Assembly (NCBI GenBank): GCA_965215855.1
Contig: CBDCER010000003.1
Coordinates: forward strand, 1,550,001-1,614,000
Direction: 5' to 3'
Source: J027 sp965215855
GTDB taxonomy: Bacteria > Chloroflexota > Anaerolineae > Aggregatilineales > J027
DNA length: 64,000 nt
Numbering within the stretch: position 1 is the stretch's first letter; every line of letters begins with the position of its first letter. The translations under genes and the position numbers were made by a program. Positions 8,981-17,459 of this stretch are shown piece by piece. The notes beneath the pieces are model-generated. The model did no database searches and was not told the origin of the DNA. It was given only the letters and a program-made list of their open reading frames with translations.

Positions 8981-9100
8981 GGCGGTTTTCCTTATTGTTC
9001 TCGCATGGGTGATATAATTTTATTCTAAGCACAGCCCTGAGTAAAACACGAGCATTATAGCATTGATGTGGCTGATCGCCCACCGCTTTTGCTCAAAACG

Positions 9101-9475
9101 TTAGTCGGCTTGTTTTTCTTGCACAAGGATTAAACTGCGAGCTGTCGCCAATCCAATCAATCCACCAATCACAAATCCGCTGATGAGGCCCATCCAAGTG
9201 TTATCTACAATATCATCCAGCCCCACATCATAATTGGCTGCCAGTGTAAAGATCAACGCACCAGCAATGGCCCCAACAAATGCATAAGGGGCGATTCGCT
9301 CGAATACACGAACAAATACCAGAATGCCAATCACGGCTCCCACCAACGCGCCCAGAATAAATCCTATCAAAGCTGCCAGCAGTGGGTCACCGTCACTATT
9401 GCTGACAAGGCTCGCAATCCAAGTTAAAAAACCACTGCTAATTCCGCCAACAAAAATACCTCGAGTTGAACGCAT
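9101..9475 (-). CDS. Small glycine-rich membrane protein
   Basis: A protein of 124 residues with four likely membrane segments (about 5-25, 32-58, 65-85 and 95-118), rich in Gly, Ala and Ile, with repeated GxxxG-like packing (GALVGAVIG, GFVIGGLIG). The ATG at 9475 has a perfect AGGAGG six bases upstream; an in-frame TTG 18 bases earlier would overlap that site, so I rejected it. I recognise no family. It lies divergent from the polysaccharide deacetylase gene, about 120 bases away, but nothing ties them functionally. Confidence 0.65.
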   Translation of the reverse strand: MRSTRGIFVGGISSGFLTWIASLVSNSDGDPLLAALIGFILGALVGAVIGILVFVRVFERIAPYAFVGAIAGALIFTLAANYDVGLDDIVDNTWMGLISGFVIGGLIGLATARSLILVQEKQAD

Positions 9476-9595
9476 GTCAACCTCCTGAGACAATTTATTT
9501 TTGAACTTGCTTGCAGTTTAAAAGATTTGAGGGTAATTCGACAGTGTTGATCTTTTGATGATGTTTGCTGATAATGATAGTGGGAAGAGGCTATC

Positions 9596-10366
9596 GTGCA
9601 GCGTCGGCAATTTTTGAAAGCAATTAGTGGATTAACCAGTACATGGTTCCTCTCGCAACAGCGTGTGCTGGCTGAGACAGTGGTACAGCGCACTATCCGT
9701 TGCCCAATTTTGATGTATCACTATGTAAGTCCATTGCCACCTAACTCAGATCGCTATCGTACCGATTTGACCATGTCTCCCGATATGTTCATCCAACATT
9801 GCACGTTCCTGGTCGCCAATGGCTACACTACAATCTCAATGGCGCAATTAGCCGAGGCACTATTTGAGGGATCAAGTTTACCCGATAAACCAGTGGTGTT
9901 GACCTTCGATGATGGCTATGCTGATGCTTATGATTATGTGCTGCCTATCTTGCAACAACATGGCATGGTTGGGACGTTTTTCATCGTCGGGCATTTCATG
10001 GATAGTCCCGGTCACTTGACTTGGGGACAGGCGGGTGTGTTGTTGGAAGCTGGTATGGAAGTTGAGAACCACACAATGAGCCACCCCGACCTGAGAAACC
10101 GTGATGATGCGTATTTGCGCCAGCAAATTGGTGGCGCGGCGGACGCCATTGAAGTGACGTTTCTCAAGCGCCCGCGCTTTTTCTGCTATCCAGCAGGAAG
10201 GTACGATTGGAACACCATACGGATCGTGCGCGAGACTGGGCATCAGTTGGCCGTCACCACTCAGGATAGCCTGCTTCATAGTAGCAGTTATCCCTATCGA
10301 CTGGGGCGTCTGCGAATTCGCCGGACAACAGGTGTGAATGCGTTGAACTGGTTGATCTCACGTTGA
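9596..10366 (+). CDS. Tat-exported polysaccharide deacetylase (NodB domain)
   Basis: The protein has 256 residues. The GTG start (AAGAGG upstream) gives MQRRQFLKAISGL, a twin-arginine signal, so export in folded form is likely. The NodB domain has LTFDDGYAD (D105, D106), ENHTMSHPDL (H159 and H163, metal ligands) and FCYPAGRYD. Such enzymes remove N- or O-acetyl groups from cell-wall or surface polysaccharides with a divalent metal. The C-terminus is shorter than in many relatives but includes the region up to the last barrel strand. The substrate is unknown; a second Tat-type signal in the window is on the purple-acid-phosphatase-like gene. Confidence 0.86.
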   Translation: MQRRQFLKAISGLTSTWFLSQQRVLAETVVQRTIRCPILMYHYVSPLPPNSDRYRTDLTMSPDMFIQHCTFLVANGYTTISMAQLAEALFEGSSLPDKPVVLTFDDGYADAYDYVLPILQQHGMVGTFFIVGHFMDSPGHLTWGQAGVLLEAGMEVENHTMSHPDLRNRDDAYLRQQIGGAADAIEVTFLKRPRFFCYPAGRYDWNTIRIVRETGHQLAVTTQDSLLHSSSYPYRLGRLRIRRTTGVNALNWLISR

Positions 10367-10393
10367 TTTCGGCTCAGACTTCGTCCGGATTGG

Positions 10394-11173
10394 CTACTCT
10401 GTTTCTGGTTCATCCGACTCAACGCGACCTCCAGGCTGAAAGTAGCGTATTTGTCGGTAGGGACCTAGTGCCTCTGCCAGCGCATCCTTAAACAAATTGC
10501 CCGAAATATGCATCAGTGTATCGTTATATTGGGCGTCGATGCCCATGCTAGCCTGGCAAGGGTAATGATGGTGATGCAAGCCACCGTCATCGATGGCTTC
10601 ATCGACGGAGGTTCCCGTTAGTTTCTCAGCAACATATCGCGCACAACCACAACAAGCGTCGCGGGACACTTCCATCTGGATGATCTCACGAGTTTGTTCA
10701 TTCACCTGCACACGAAATTCTGGCCGACCAAAATGGCGAGCGAATTCGCGGATCAGGGGATCATCGTAGGACATTTTGTGACGTAGGGCATTATAGTGAG
10801 TTTCGGTCAGAGAACAGAATGGCTTGGGCGTCACGCAGGGTACATTCATGCGCTCCAGCCAACCGATTAGTTGTCGTGCTAGCCCGACTGGCAGCCAGGC
10901 GATGTTATCAATGGGTGCAATGACGGCCCGCGCTCCGGTCATCCCCGCGATTTCTGGTAGCATTTCCGCTACACCTTTCACCTCTGCCAATGACACGATT
11001 AAGTCGCAGGGAGGCAGGGTTTCCGGCAGATAATCTTCGGGATAGTCGATGATGGGTGGCAGGATTTTGGGAGTCTCCCAGGTTTCGATGTGCCAGGATT
11101 GGGGGCCATGCTGACGGACGTTTTCTACATGCCGCCAACCATAGTCGCCTGTTACCAAAATTAGTAGGCGCAT
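10394..11173 (-). CDS. DUF166-like cysteine-rich protein
   Basis: A cytoplasmic protein of 259 residues. The N-terminal half (MRLLILVTGDYGWRHV to about residue 150) is alpha/beta with Rossmann-like character. The C-terminal half has clustered cysteines and histidines: RDACCGCARYVAEKL, then GLHHHHYPCQASM. This pattern recalls the DUF166 family, best known in archaea, where the cysteines probably bind a metal. The ATG at 11173 is chosen over the longer frame because GGAG lies eight bases upstream. It is divergent from the large ATPase gene, with 139 bases between the starts. No activity is known to me; family assignment is from memory of the motif, so moderate. Confidence 0.6.
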   Translation of the reverse strand: MRLLILVTGDYGWRHVENVRQHGPQSWHIETWETPKILPPIIDYPEDYLPETLPPCDLIVSLAEVKGVAEMLPEIAGMTGARAVIAPIDNIAWLPVGLARQLIGWLERMNVPCVTPKPFCSLTETHYNALRHKMSYDDPLIREFARHFGRPEFRVQVNEQTREIIQMEVSRDACCGCARYVAEKLTGTSVDEAIDDGGLHHHHYPCQASMGIDAQYNDTLMHISGNLFKDALAEALGPYRQIRYFQPGGRVESDEPETE

Positions 11174-11312
11174 AATGTCGCTCCAACGCTTCGATTTGTT
11201 TTGAGTATAATAGATGTGGTGCAGGTGGTACGGCAATAGAATATCTGTGCTATTTTCCTTCATTTGTGCTATGATTAGATGACAAAATGTTTGAATACGG
11301 TAAGGATCGGTT

Positions 11313-14300
11313 ATGGCGTTTATCGAAGCTCCTTCCAACTTCTATCTTGGTCGCTATTATAATCCTGAAGATCAACGACTTTCGGATGAGGTCGTCTACT
11401 ACGAATCGCGTGACCTGACGACTCATGCGGTGGTGGTGGGTATGACGGGTAGCGGCAAAACGGGCCTGTGCATCACATTGCTGGAAGAAGCCGCAATGGA
11501 TAGCATCCCGGCTATTATCATTGACCCCAAAGGCGACATCACCAACTTGTTGCTGGCGTTCCCAGAATTACACCCCAATAACTATCTTCCCTGGATCAAT
11601 ACTGGCGATGCAATGCGGGCCGGGTTGAGTCCGGAGGAATTTGCCCAGGACATCGCCCAACGTTGGCGCGAGGGGCTAGATAGCTGGGGAATTGGCCCGC
11701 AACGAATCGCGGCGTTTAAGAATGCGGCGCACTTCAGCATCTATACCCCTGGCTCAGACGCCGGTCTGCCAATTAGTATTTTGGCGTCGATGCGTGCCCC
11801 GCGTGACGGCTGGGGCGGCAACGAGGAATATCACCGCGAACATATCCGGGCATTGACGACGGCACTGCTCTCGCTCATTGGTATCAGCGCCAATCCAGTC
11901 AAAGATCGGGAACACGTGCTGATTGCCAATATCTTTGAATATTCGTGGCGCAATGGGATTGATGTAACGTTGCAGGATATTATCCTTCAGGTACAGCGCC
12001 CACCGTTTGAAAAATTGGGGGCATTCGATATTGAAACGTTGTTCCCGGAGAAGGACCGCTTCAAACTCGCCATTGAACTCAACAACATCATCGCCGCGCC
12101 CAGTTTCCAAAGCTGGTTGCAAGGGGAACCGCTGGATTTTCAGAATTTGCTCTATATCCAAACGCCACAAGGACCCAAGCCACGCGTCAACATTTTCTAT
12201 GTGGCGCATCTCAGTGAGGAACAGCGCAGCTTCATCATCACGCTGATTCTGGAAAGTGTGCTATCGGGAATGCGACGGATGCGGGGCACATCCAGCTTGC
12301 GGGCTTTGATTTATTTTGATGAGGTTTTTGGTCACTTTCCACCCTATCCCAAGAATCCACCTACCAAAGACCCGTTGATGCGGCTATTAAAACAAGGACG
12401 CGCTTTCGGGATTGGCACGGTTCTCGCTACCCAAAACCCAGGTGATCTGGATTATAAGGGGTTGACCAATGCGGGAACCTGGTTCATTGGGCGATTGCAG
12501 ACCGAGAATGATAAGAAGCGGGTGTTAGATGGGCTGGCAACAGCTTCCACTGCCAACAACCCGTTGAATATGGGCGATCTGGATCAGTTGATTTCGTCGG
12601 TTGATCCACGTGTATTCGTGATGAACAACGTGCATGACCCCAGCAGCCCCCGACTGATTCATTCGCGGTGGGCCATGTCGTTCCTCAGTGGGCCATTGAC
12701 GCGCGAGCAAATTCGTCGGCTGACGATCATGCAACAACAGCAACAGCAACCGCAAATGGGAGGTTATCCGCAACAGCCCTATCCACAACAACAGCCCTAT
12801 CCGCAACAGCAAACACCGGCTTATGGCGCACCACCATCCCCACCGATTCAGTCGGATCAATATCAACAACCAGGCTATACACCTGCGCCAGTTCCATCGC
12901 CTGGGGGTCAACAACTGCCTTATACGCCACCTGCGGCTGCACCAGCAATGCCGCCGCCGCCGCCGTCATCATTGCCGGAGGCTCTGGGAGCCAGCCCCAC
13001 TTATGGCGCACCGCCCCCCCCACCTCCGCCCCCATCATTGCCAGAATCCGGCTATCAATATCAGCCACCCCCAGCTCCATATCAGACGGATTATCAACCT
13101 CCAGCCCCTGACCAATATCAGGCTCCAGCCGCGCCTTATACACAAGGCTCACCGGATGCTTATGCACCCCAGCAATATCAGCCGCCGTCGGCTCCATACC
13201 AGACGGGTTATGGTCAGCCGCCCATGCCAGAACAATATCAACCGCCAACGGCCCCTTATTCGCAAGGCACGCTGGATGCCCATACACCCCAGCAATACCG
13301 GCCACCGTCGGCCCCATATCAAACCAGCAATGCGCCGCCCGCACCCGATCAGTACCAGGCTCCGTCTGCACCATATTCAGGAGGAGCTGGCGATTATGCA
13401 CCACCACAAGCCACCGATTGGGGTACCGGTACGTCGTCGGCTGTGCCTGTGCCACAACAGGAACGTTTACCGGAAGGTTATAGCAGTAAACAACCGGTGA
13501 TTCCTTCGAGTATTGACCAATACTTCCTGCCATCGGTTATCACCCTGCAACAGGCTATTACCCGCTGGGAGCAGCGTATGGGACAGCGTGTGACCGATTT
13601 TGGCGAAAATTGGCTGGTCTATAGCCCCTTCTTGCTGGCGCAGATTCAGGTGCGCTATTTGGATCGCAAGACCAACATCAACACTATTGAAACCTATGCC
13701 TATCATCTGTTCAGTCTGGAACGCGGGGGGCTAGTGCATTGGGATCAGCATGTTGCGTCGCCGATTCAGACTACCACACTTACTTATGAACCATCACAGG
13801 ATGCCGCGTTTGGAGATGTTTCTACCGGATTATCGGATCGCTCACGGTTGGCGAGTCTGAAGAAAGAGGTCATCGATTATATCTATAAGACGGCTGGCAT
13901 AACTGTGCCCTATAATCCCACACTGAAAATCTATGGCGCACCTGGCATGGACATCCGTGATTATCAGGCGCAGGTGGTGGTGGCCGCCCGCGAGGGACGT
14001 GATAAAGAGATCGACAGCGTGACCGCCAAATTCGAGCAGCAGTTCGACCGATTGGAAGACCGCATTCGGCGTGAGGAACGTGAACTGCGGGCAGATGCGG
14101 CAGAATTGCGTGACCTGGGCCGCGAGGAAATGTTCACGATGGGTGAGGCAGTTCTGAGCCTGATGAAAGGACGCACGGCCTATACACTCTCTCGCGTCAG
14201 CCGTGCCCGCCGCTATAAAGGGCAGGCCCGCGAGGACGTGAGCGAGAGCCACGAAGTTTTGGCCGAGATTGAGTCGGAGATGGACGAACTGCAACGCAAG

Positions 14301-14696
14301 TTTGAATACGAGTTGCACAAGATCAACGACAAGTGGACTCGCATTGCCAACCAAATCCAGGAAGTGCGGGTGACGCCTTACAAGAAGGATATGCACCCGG
14401 AACTGTTCGGCGTGGGCTGGATGCCGGAATACATCATCATCATGAACGGTCAACCGGTCCGCATTCCGGCCTGGGAGGGCTTTGGTCGCCGCCCAGGATC
14501 AGGACGAGGTCAGCAGCAACAACCGCCCCAGCAATTGCAAAGCGGCTATTCTGGTTATGATGCGCCGCCGCAACAGCAATATGGTGGTGGTGGAGACTAT
14601 GGTAGTGGCTACGGCCAGGATGAGTACAATACTGGTGGTTATGATGACCGCCGCCGTGATGCTAATTACGACGACGGATACCATTATCCGCATTGA
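11313..14696 (+). CDS. Large HerA/DUF87-type P-loop ATPase with Pro/Gln-rich linker and coiled coil
   Basis: The protein has 1127 residues. Residues 1-465 form a DUF87/HerA-like ATPase: Walker A GMTGSGKTG (43-51), IIIDPKGD, Walker B IYFDEV (about 333-338) and a sensor-like VLATQNPGDLDY. These are hexameric FtsK/HerA-type motors acting on DNA or other polymers. Residues 470-730 are very rich in Pro, Gln and Tyr and contain tandem repeats. Residues 735-880 are a compact domain, about 885-1010 is a charged coiled coil (REERELRADAAELRDL), and the tail is Gly/Tyr/Gln-rich. No NurA-like nuclease lies next to it, so this is not a standard HerA-NurA pair. The target polymer is unknown. Confidence 0.8.
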   Translation: MAFIEAPSNFYLGRYYNPEDQRLSDEVVYYESRDLTTHAVVVGMTGSGKTGLCITLLEEAAMDSIPAIIIDPKGDITNLLLAFPELHPNNYLPWINTGDAMRAGLSPEEFAQDIAQRWREGLDSWGIGPQRIAAFKNAAHFSIYTPGSDAGLPISILASMRAPRDGWGGNEEYHREHIRALTTALLSLIGISANPVKDREHVLIANIFEYSWRNGIDVTLQDIILQVQRPPFEKLGAFDIETLFPEKDRFKLAIELNNIIAAPSFQSWLQGEPLDFQNLLYIQTPQGPKPRVNIFYVAHLSEEQRSFIITLILESVLSGMRRMRGTSSLRALIYFDEVFGHFPPYPKNPPTKDPLMRLLKQGRAFGIGTVLATQNPGDLDYKGLTNAGTWFIGRLQTENDKKRVLDGLATASTANNPLNMGDLDQLISSVDPRVFVMNNVHDPSSPRLIHSRWAMSFLSGPLTREQIRRLTIMQQQQQQPQMGGYPQQPYPQQQPYPQQQTPAYGAPPSPPIQSDQYQQPGYTPAPVPSPGGQQLPYTPPAAAPAMPPPPPSSLPEALGASPTYGAPPPPPPPPSLPESGYQYQPPPAPYQTDYQPPAPDQYQAPAAPYTQGSPDAYAPQQYQPPSAPYQTGYGQPPMPEQYQPPTAPYSQGTLDAHTPQQYRPPSAPYQTSNAPPAPDQYQAPSAPYSGGAGDYAPPQATDWGTGTSSAVPVPQQERLPEGYSSKQPVIPSSIDQYFLPSVITLQQAITRWEQRMGQRVTDFGENWLVYSPFLLAQIQVRYLDRKTNINTIETYAYHLFSLERGGLVHWDQHVASPIQTTTLTYEPSQDAAFGDVSTGLSDRSRLASLKKEVIDYIYKTAGITVPYNPTLKIYGAPGMDIRDYQAQVVVAAREGRDKEIDSVTAKFEQQFDRLEDRIRREERELRADAAELRDLGREEMFTMGEAVLSLMKGRTAYTLSRVSRARRYKGQAREDVSESHEVLAEIESEMDELQRKFEYELHKINDKWTRIANQIQEVRVTPYKKDMHPELFGVGWMPEYIIIMNGQPVRIPAWEGFGRRPGSGRGQQQQPPQQLQSGYSGYDAPPQQQYGGGGDYGSGYGQDEYNTGGYDDRRRDANYDDGYHYPH
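13077..13403 (+). repeat. In-frame tandem repeat in the ATPase linker
   Basis: Nearly three copies of a 39-40 residue unit start at 13077, 13194 and 13314 (residues 589, 628 and 668). Each begins PYQT and contains QYQxPxAPY. The unit makes a disordered Pro/Gln/Tyr-rich linker, and unit length is not exact at the DNA level. Confidence 0.7.
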
Positions 14697-14712
14697 TGAA
14701 GTTGTATTAACC

Positions 14713-14753
14713 AAAAAGGTGGGACGATGTTATAGCGTTGTCCCGCCTTTTTT
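14713..14753. terminator. Bidirectional intrinsic terminator
   Basis: A 13-bp stem (14713-14725 with 14740-14752, one G-U pair) is flanked by an A-run and a T-run, so it can stop both the ATPase gene and the converging permease gene. Confidence 0.85.
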
Positions 14754-14774
14754 CTTTGTGGCTTATGTTGAAGT

Positions 14775-14825
14775 ATCAGGGATCATGTAGCTTGCACGGC
14801 ACACGATGACAGCAGTCATTTGGCC
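14775..14825 (+). repeat. 51-bp direct repeat, left copy (flanks the permease gene)
   Basis: It matches 17358-17408 at 46 of 51 positions in the same orientation; all five differences are transitions. It contains a short inverted repeat ATGAC-agca-GTCAT (14806-14819) and lies just past the stop codon of the permease gene. Confidence 0.85.
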
Positions 14826-14833
14826 GGCGATAT

Positions 14834-17278
14834 CTACTGGTACCGCAAGATATCGGAGACGGTTTTGCGCGAGGCGGAGAGCGACGGCATGATGCTGGCA
14901 AGGAATGTGATGAGGAGCATCCCCACCAGTCCCAACAGCCCGGCCAAAACAGGCGGCGTGACCGACACCAGATTATCCATTGCTGCCGCTTGCAGCACCA
15001 CCCACTGGATAAAGACCGACAGTGGCAGACCAAGCATCCAAGCCAGGACACCAATGACCAGCCCCTCGGTCAGGAATTGGGCCACGATTGTGGAGGAACT
15101 GGCGCCGATGGAGCGCATCACGCCGATTTCCTTCTGGCGCTCGAAGACGCTTATGCCAAGAGTGGTCATCAGTCCCAGCGCCCCCACCAGCGCTACCAAC
15201 CCCGCCGCTGCCTGCAACACGAGTTGGATCTGGGTGAAGATCTGACTGACGGATTCAAGAAATTCGGGCAGGTTCACTGTAAAGACGGGCACTCCCTGAT
15301 CCAACATGTACTCCTCGACCTCCTCGACCAATGGCTCCAGGTCATCGCTGGTGGGGTCGTCAAGAGTCGTGATCAGATAGTAGGCGGCGGGGATGGGGGT
15401 GTCGTCTGGCCCATAGGTGTAATCGAACAGCCATGACAGCGTTTCCCAGTGCGCCCAGACATGTGGCTCAAAGTGTTCGGCAATTCCCACTATGGTCAGT
15501 TCTATGCTATTGCCGGGAGCTTCCATCACGATGGTGTCGCCAACCGCCATGCCAAGCTGATCGGCCAGCAGGTCTGAGATGACGACACTGCTGCTGGCAT
15601 TTTCGAGGGTTAGCCCCTCGTCTTCATCAACATCTAACTTGAAGGCTGGCGTGTCGCTGCCCACATCGAAGCCATAGACGCCGACCAAATAGGTTTCATC
15701 CGGATGTTCGGGATCGGCCACATCGACTGAAACCGTTGCACCCGGTTCGATAGCGATCAACCAGTCACCGGAGTTATCCTCCAACAGGCTGGTCATCTCG
15801 GCAGGATCGCGTGGCTCAGTGGGCGCGACTATAATGTCGGCATTGAAGACGCCGACGTAAATGTCGAAAAAAGCTGATATGCCCTGGATGGTACCGAAGA
15901 TGCCCATCGAAGCTCCCACGGCGATAGTTAGCGTGATGACCGTGAAGGCCAGGCGGGCTTTTTTGACAGCGACATTCGCAATTCCCTGACGGATGGCCGT
16001 TGGCACCGGCAACCGTGTGATGAGGCGTGCCAGCGGTCCATGCCCAAATTTTTCATCAATGCCCAGGTTGGTTATGGCCTCCAGGATGGTGACTCTGGTG
16101 CCGAAGAAAACTGGGATCAACGCGAAGACCGGTGGCACGATCAGGCCGACTACCACACCCAGCACCACCGAGCGCAACGAGAATTGGAAGCCCGCCAGTA
16201 CGACGCCCACCTGGGGCGCCAGTTGATAGGCCGCTATATTGCCGCCCACAATACCCACCACGATGCCGGGAATGACCCCGATCACCCCGTAGCTGAAGGC
16301 GATTCCGGCGTACATGATGAAATTGTCGAGACGGGTCGCGCCGAGCGTCTTCATGGTGGCGATCTGACGTCGTTGTTCACCCACCAGCGACATGATGATA
16401 TTGACCACCATGAAACCTGAGACCACCAGCGCAATCAAGGCCAGCAACCCCAGTACGTTGCCCAGGGTCTGGATCATATTGAAGAATTCGTTGTTGTCGG
16501 GGTCTTCGGTGAAGGTTCCATGAATGATGTAATCGGTCTGGTTAGCGATGGCCTCGCTGAAGACATCAATATTGGCTTCGGCGATGTCCAAGTCGGTGTA
16601 GCGTGCCACAAAGTTGGTCAGCCCGGTTCGCCCCGTGATATAGTTGGCATCCTCCACCGAAGCAGCATAAATCGAGATAGACTCGCCACCAAAGGGCTGA
16701 AACACGATACCGGTGATGGTGCGGCTCTCGACGGTTCCTATCGCGCCATCCTGGGCTGGATCGCGTGATGACCTGAACACCCGTAGAAATAACTCGTCGC
16801 CAACCTTCAGGTTGTACGCCTCGGCCATGCGCTGCTCAATCATCACCTGGCCTGCCGCTGGAAAGTTGCCATCAACCAGGCGCACCGGCATCAGCGCGAG
16901 TCCTGCTGCATAGGAGTCCGAATAGGCATTGATGTAGCCATCTTCGAAGCTGGTGTCTGGGAAACTGGTCGCAAACTGTACTTCCGCCCCAAAAACACCC
17001 ATGACTTCTGTCAGGTCGGTCAAATCCTCCAGCACGCGCAGCGCACCCTCATTGTCAGGTTGCTCGACGTCGGGTTTGATCGTGACAAATGCATAGGCCA
17101 TCGGTAGTGTATCGACGTCCACATCTTCGCGGGCCTGACGAATGAGGATATGGCCCATTGAGAACATGGCAATCGTGCCTGCCGCGCCGATGAAGATTGC
17201 CAGTGCCACCAGGGCAGTGCGGCCTTTTCGGGCGCGGATGTCGCCCTGGATTTTTTTGGTTCGAGTGCCTATCCTCAT
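14834..17278 (-). CDS. FtsX/MacB-type ABC transporter permease without a nearby ATPase
   Basis: The protein has 814 residues and two FtsX modules. There is an N-terminal TM (ALVALAIFIGAAGTIAMF), an extracytoplasmic MacB-like domain (about 50-250), three TMs with the conserved VGEQRRQIATMKTLGATR loop, then a second TM/extracytoplasmic domain (about 430-670) and three TMs with FERQKEIGVMRSIGAS. This is the LolCE/MacB/BceB-like architecture, with mechanotransmission rather than classical transport. The start at 17278 has CAGGAG ten bases upstream; an ATG 21 bases earlier overlaps that site. No ABC ATPase gene is next to it, which is unusual. It looks richer in G+C than its neighbours and is bracketed by 51-bp direct repeats. 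A divergent two-component system lies next to it. Confidence 0.85.
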   Translation of the reverse strand: MRIGTRTKKIQGDIRARKGRTALVALAIFIGAAGTIAMFSMGHILIRQAREDVDVDTLPMAYAFVTIKPDVEQPDNEGALRVLEDLTDLTEVMGVFGAEVQFATSFPDTSFEDGYINAYSDSYAAGLALMPVRLVDGNFPAAGQVMIEQRMAEAYNLKVGDELFLRVFRSSRDPAQDGAIGTVESRTITGIVFQPFGGESISIYAASVEDANYITGRTGLTNFVARYTDLDIAEANIDVFSEAIANQTDYIIHGTFTEDPDNNEFFNMIQTLGNVLGLLALIALVVSGFMVVNIIMSLVGEQRRQIATMKTLGATRLDNFIMYAGIAFSYGVIGVIPGIVVGIVGGNIAAYQLAPQVGVVLAGFQFSLRSVVLGVVVGLIVPPVFALIPVFFGTRVTILEAITNLGIDEKFGHGPLARLITRLPVPTAIRQGIANVAVKKARLAFTVITLTIAVGASMGIFGTIQGISAFFDIYVGVFNADIIVAPTEPRDPAEMTSLLEDNSGDWLIAIEPGATVSVDVADPEHPDETYLVGVYGFDVGSDTPAFKLDVDEDEGLTLENASSSVVISDLLADQLGMAVGDTIVMEAPGNSIELTIVGIAEHFEPHVWAHWETLSWLFDYTYGPDDTPIPAAYYLITTLDDPTSDDLEPLVEEVEEYMLDQGVPVFTVNLPEFLESVSQIFTQIQLVLQAAAGLVALVGALGLMTTLGISVFERQKEIGVMRSIGASSSTIVAQFLTEGLVIGVLAWMLGLPLSVFIQWVVLQAAAMDNLVSVTPPVLAGLLGLVGMLLITFLASIMPSLSASRKTVSDILRYQ

Positions 17279-17357
17279 CGTTTTTTGCTCCTGATTCATT
17301 GGTTCATGCGGCTATTACTCTATAGTACGGCGAAGGTCGGTTGAAGTATGTCGAGGC

Positions 17358-17408
17358 ATCAGGAATCGTGCAGCTTGCACGGCACACAATGACAGCAGTC
17401 ATTCGGCC
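17358..17408 (+). repeat. 51-bp direct repeat, right copy
   Basis: Partner of 14775-14825 (46 of 51 identical). It lies in the 181-base gap between the permease start and the histidine kinase start, so it could also carry promoter or operator signals. The inverted repeat ATGAC/GTCAT inside is conserved exactly. Confidence 0.85.
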
Positions 17409-17459
17409 CAATGACGCGGAGCATTGGGTGTGTGAAAAGCATTATGCTACGATTGGAAT

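Noticed and set aside
13077..13403. Possible CRISPR-like or DNA-level satellite repeat
   Set aside because: The repeat keeps reading frame and varies mostly at codon third positions and in the spacer residues; there are no unique spacers or cas genes. It is a protein-coding repeat.
12727..13533. Long open frame on the minus strand opposite the ATPase linker
   Set aside because: It has no ribosome site and arises from the CAA/CCA/TAT-rich codons of the Pro/Gln/Tyr repeats, which give few stops on the other strand. The plus-strand protein continues through with a clear repeat pattern.
14834..17278. LolC/LolE lipoprotein-release permease
   Set aside because: Those have one FtsX module of about 400 residues with partner genes; this has two modules in one chain, closer to MacB/BceB-like permeases, and no outer-membrane system genes are near.
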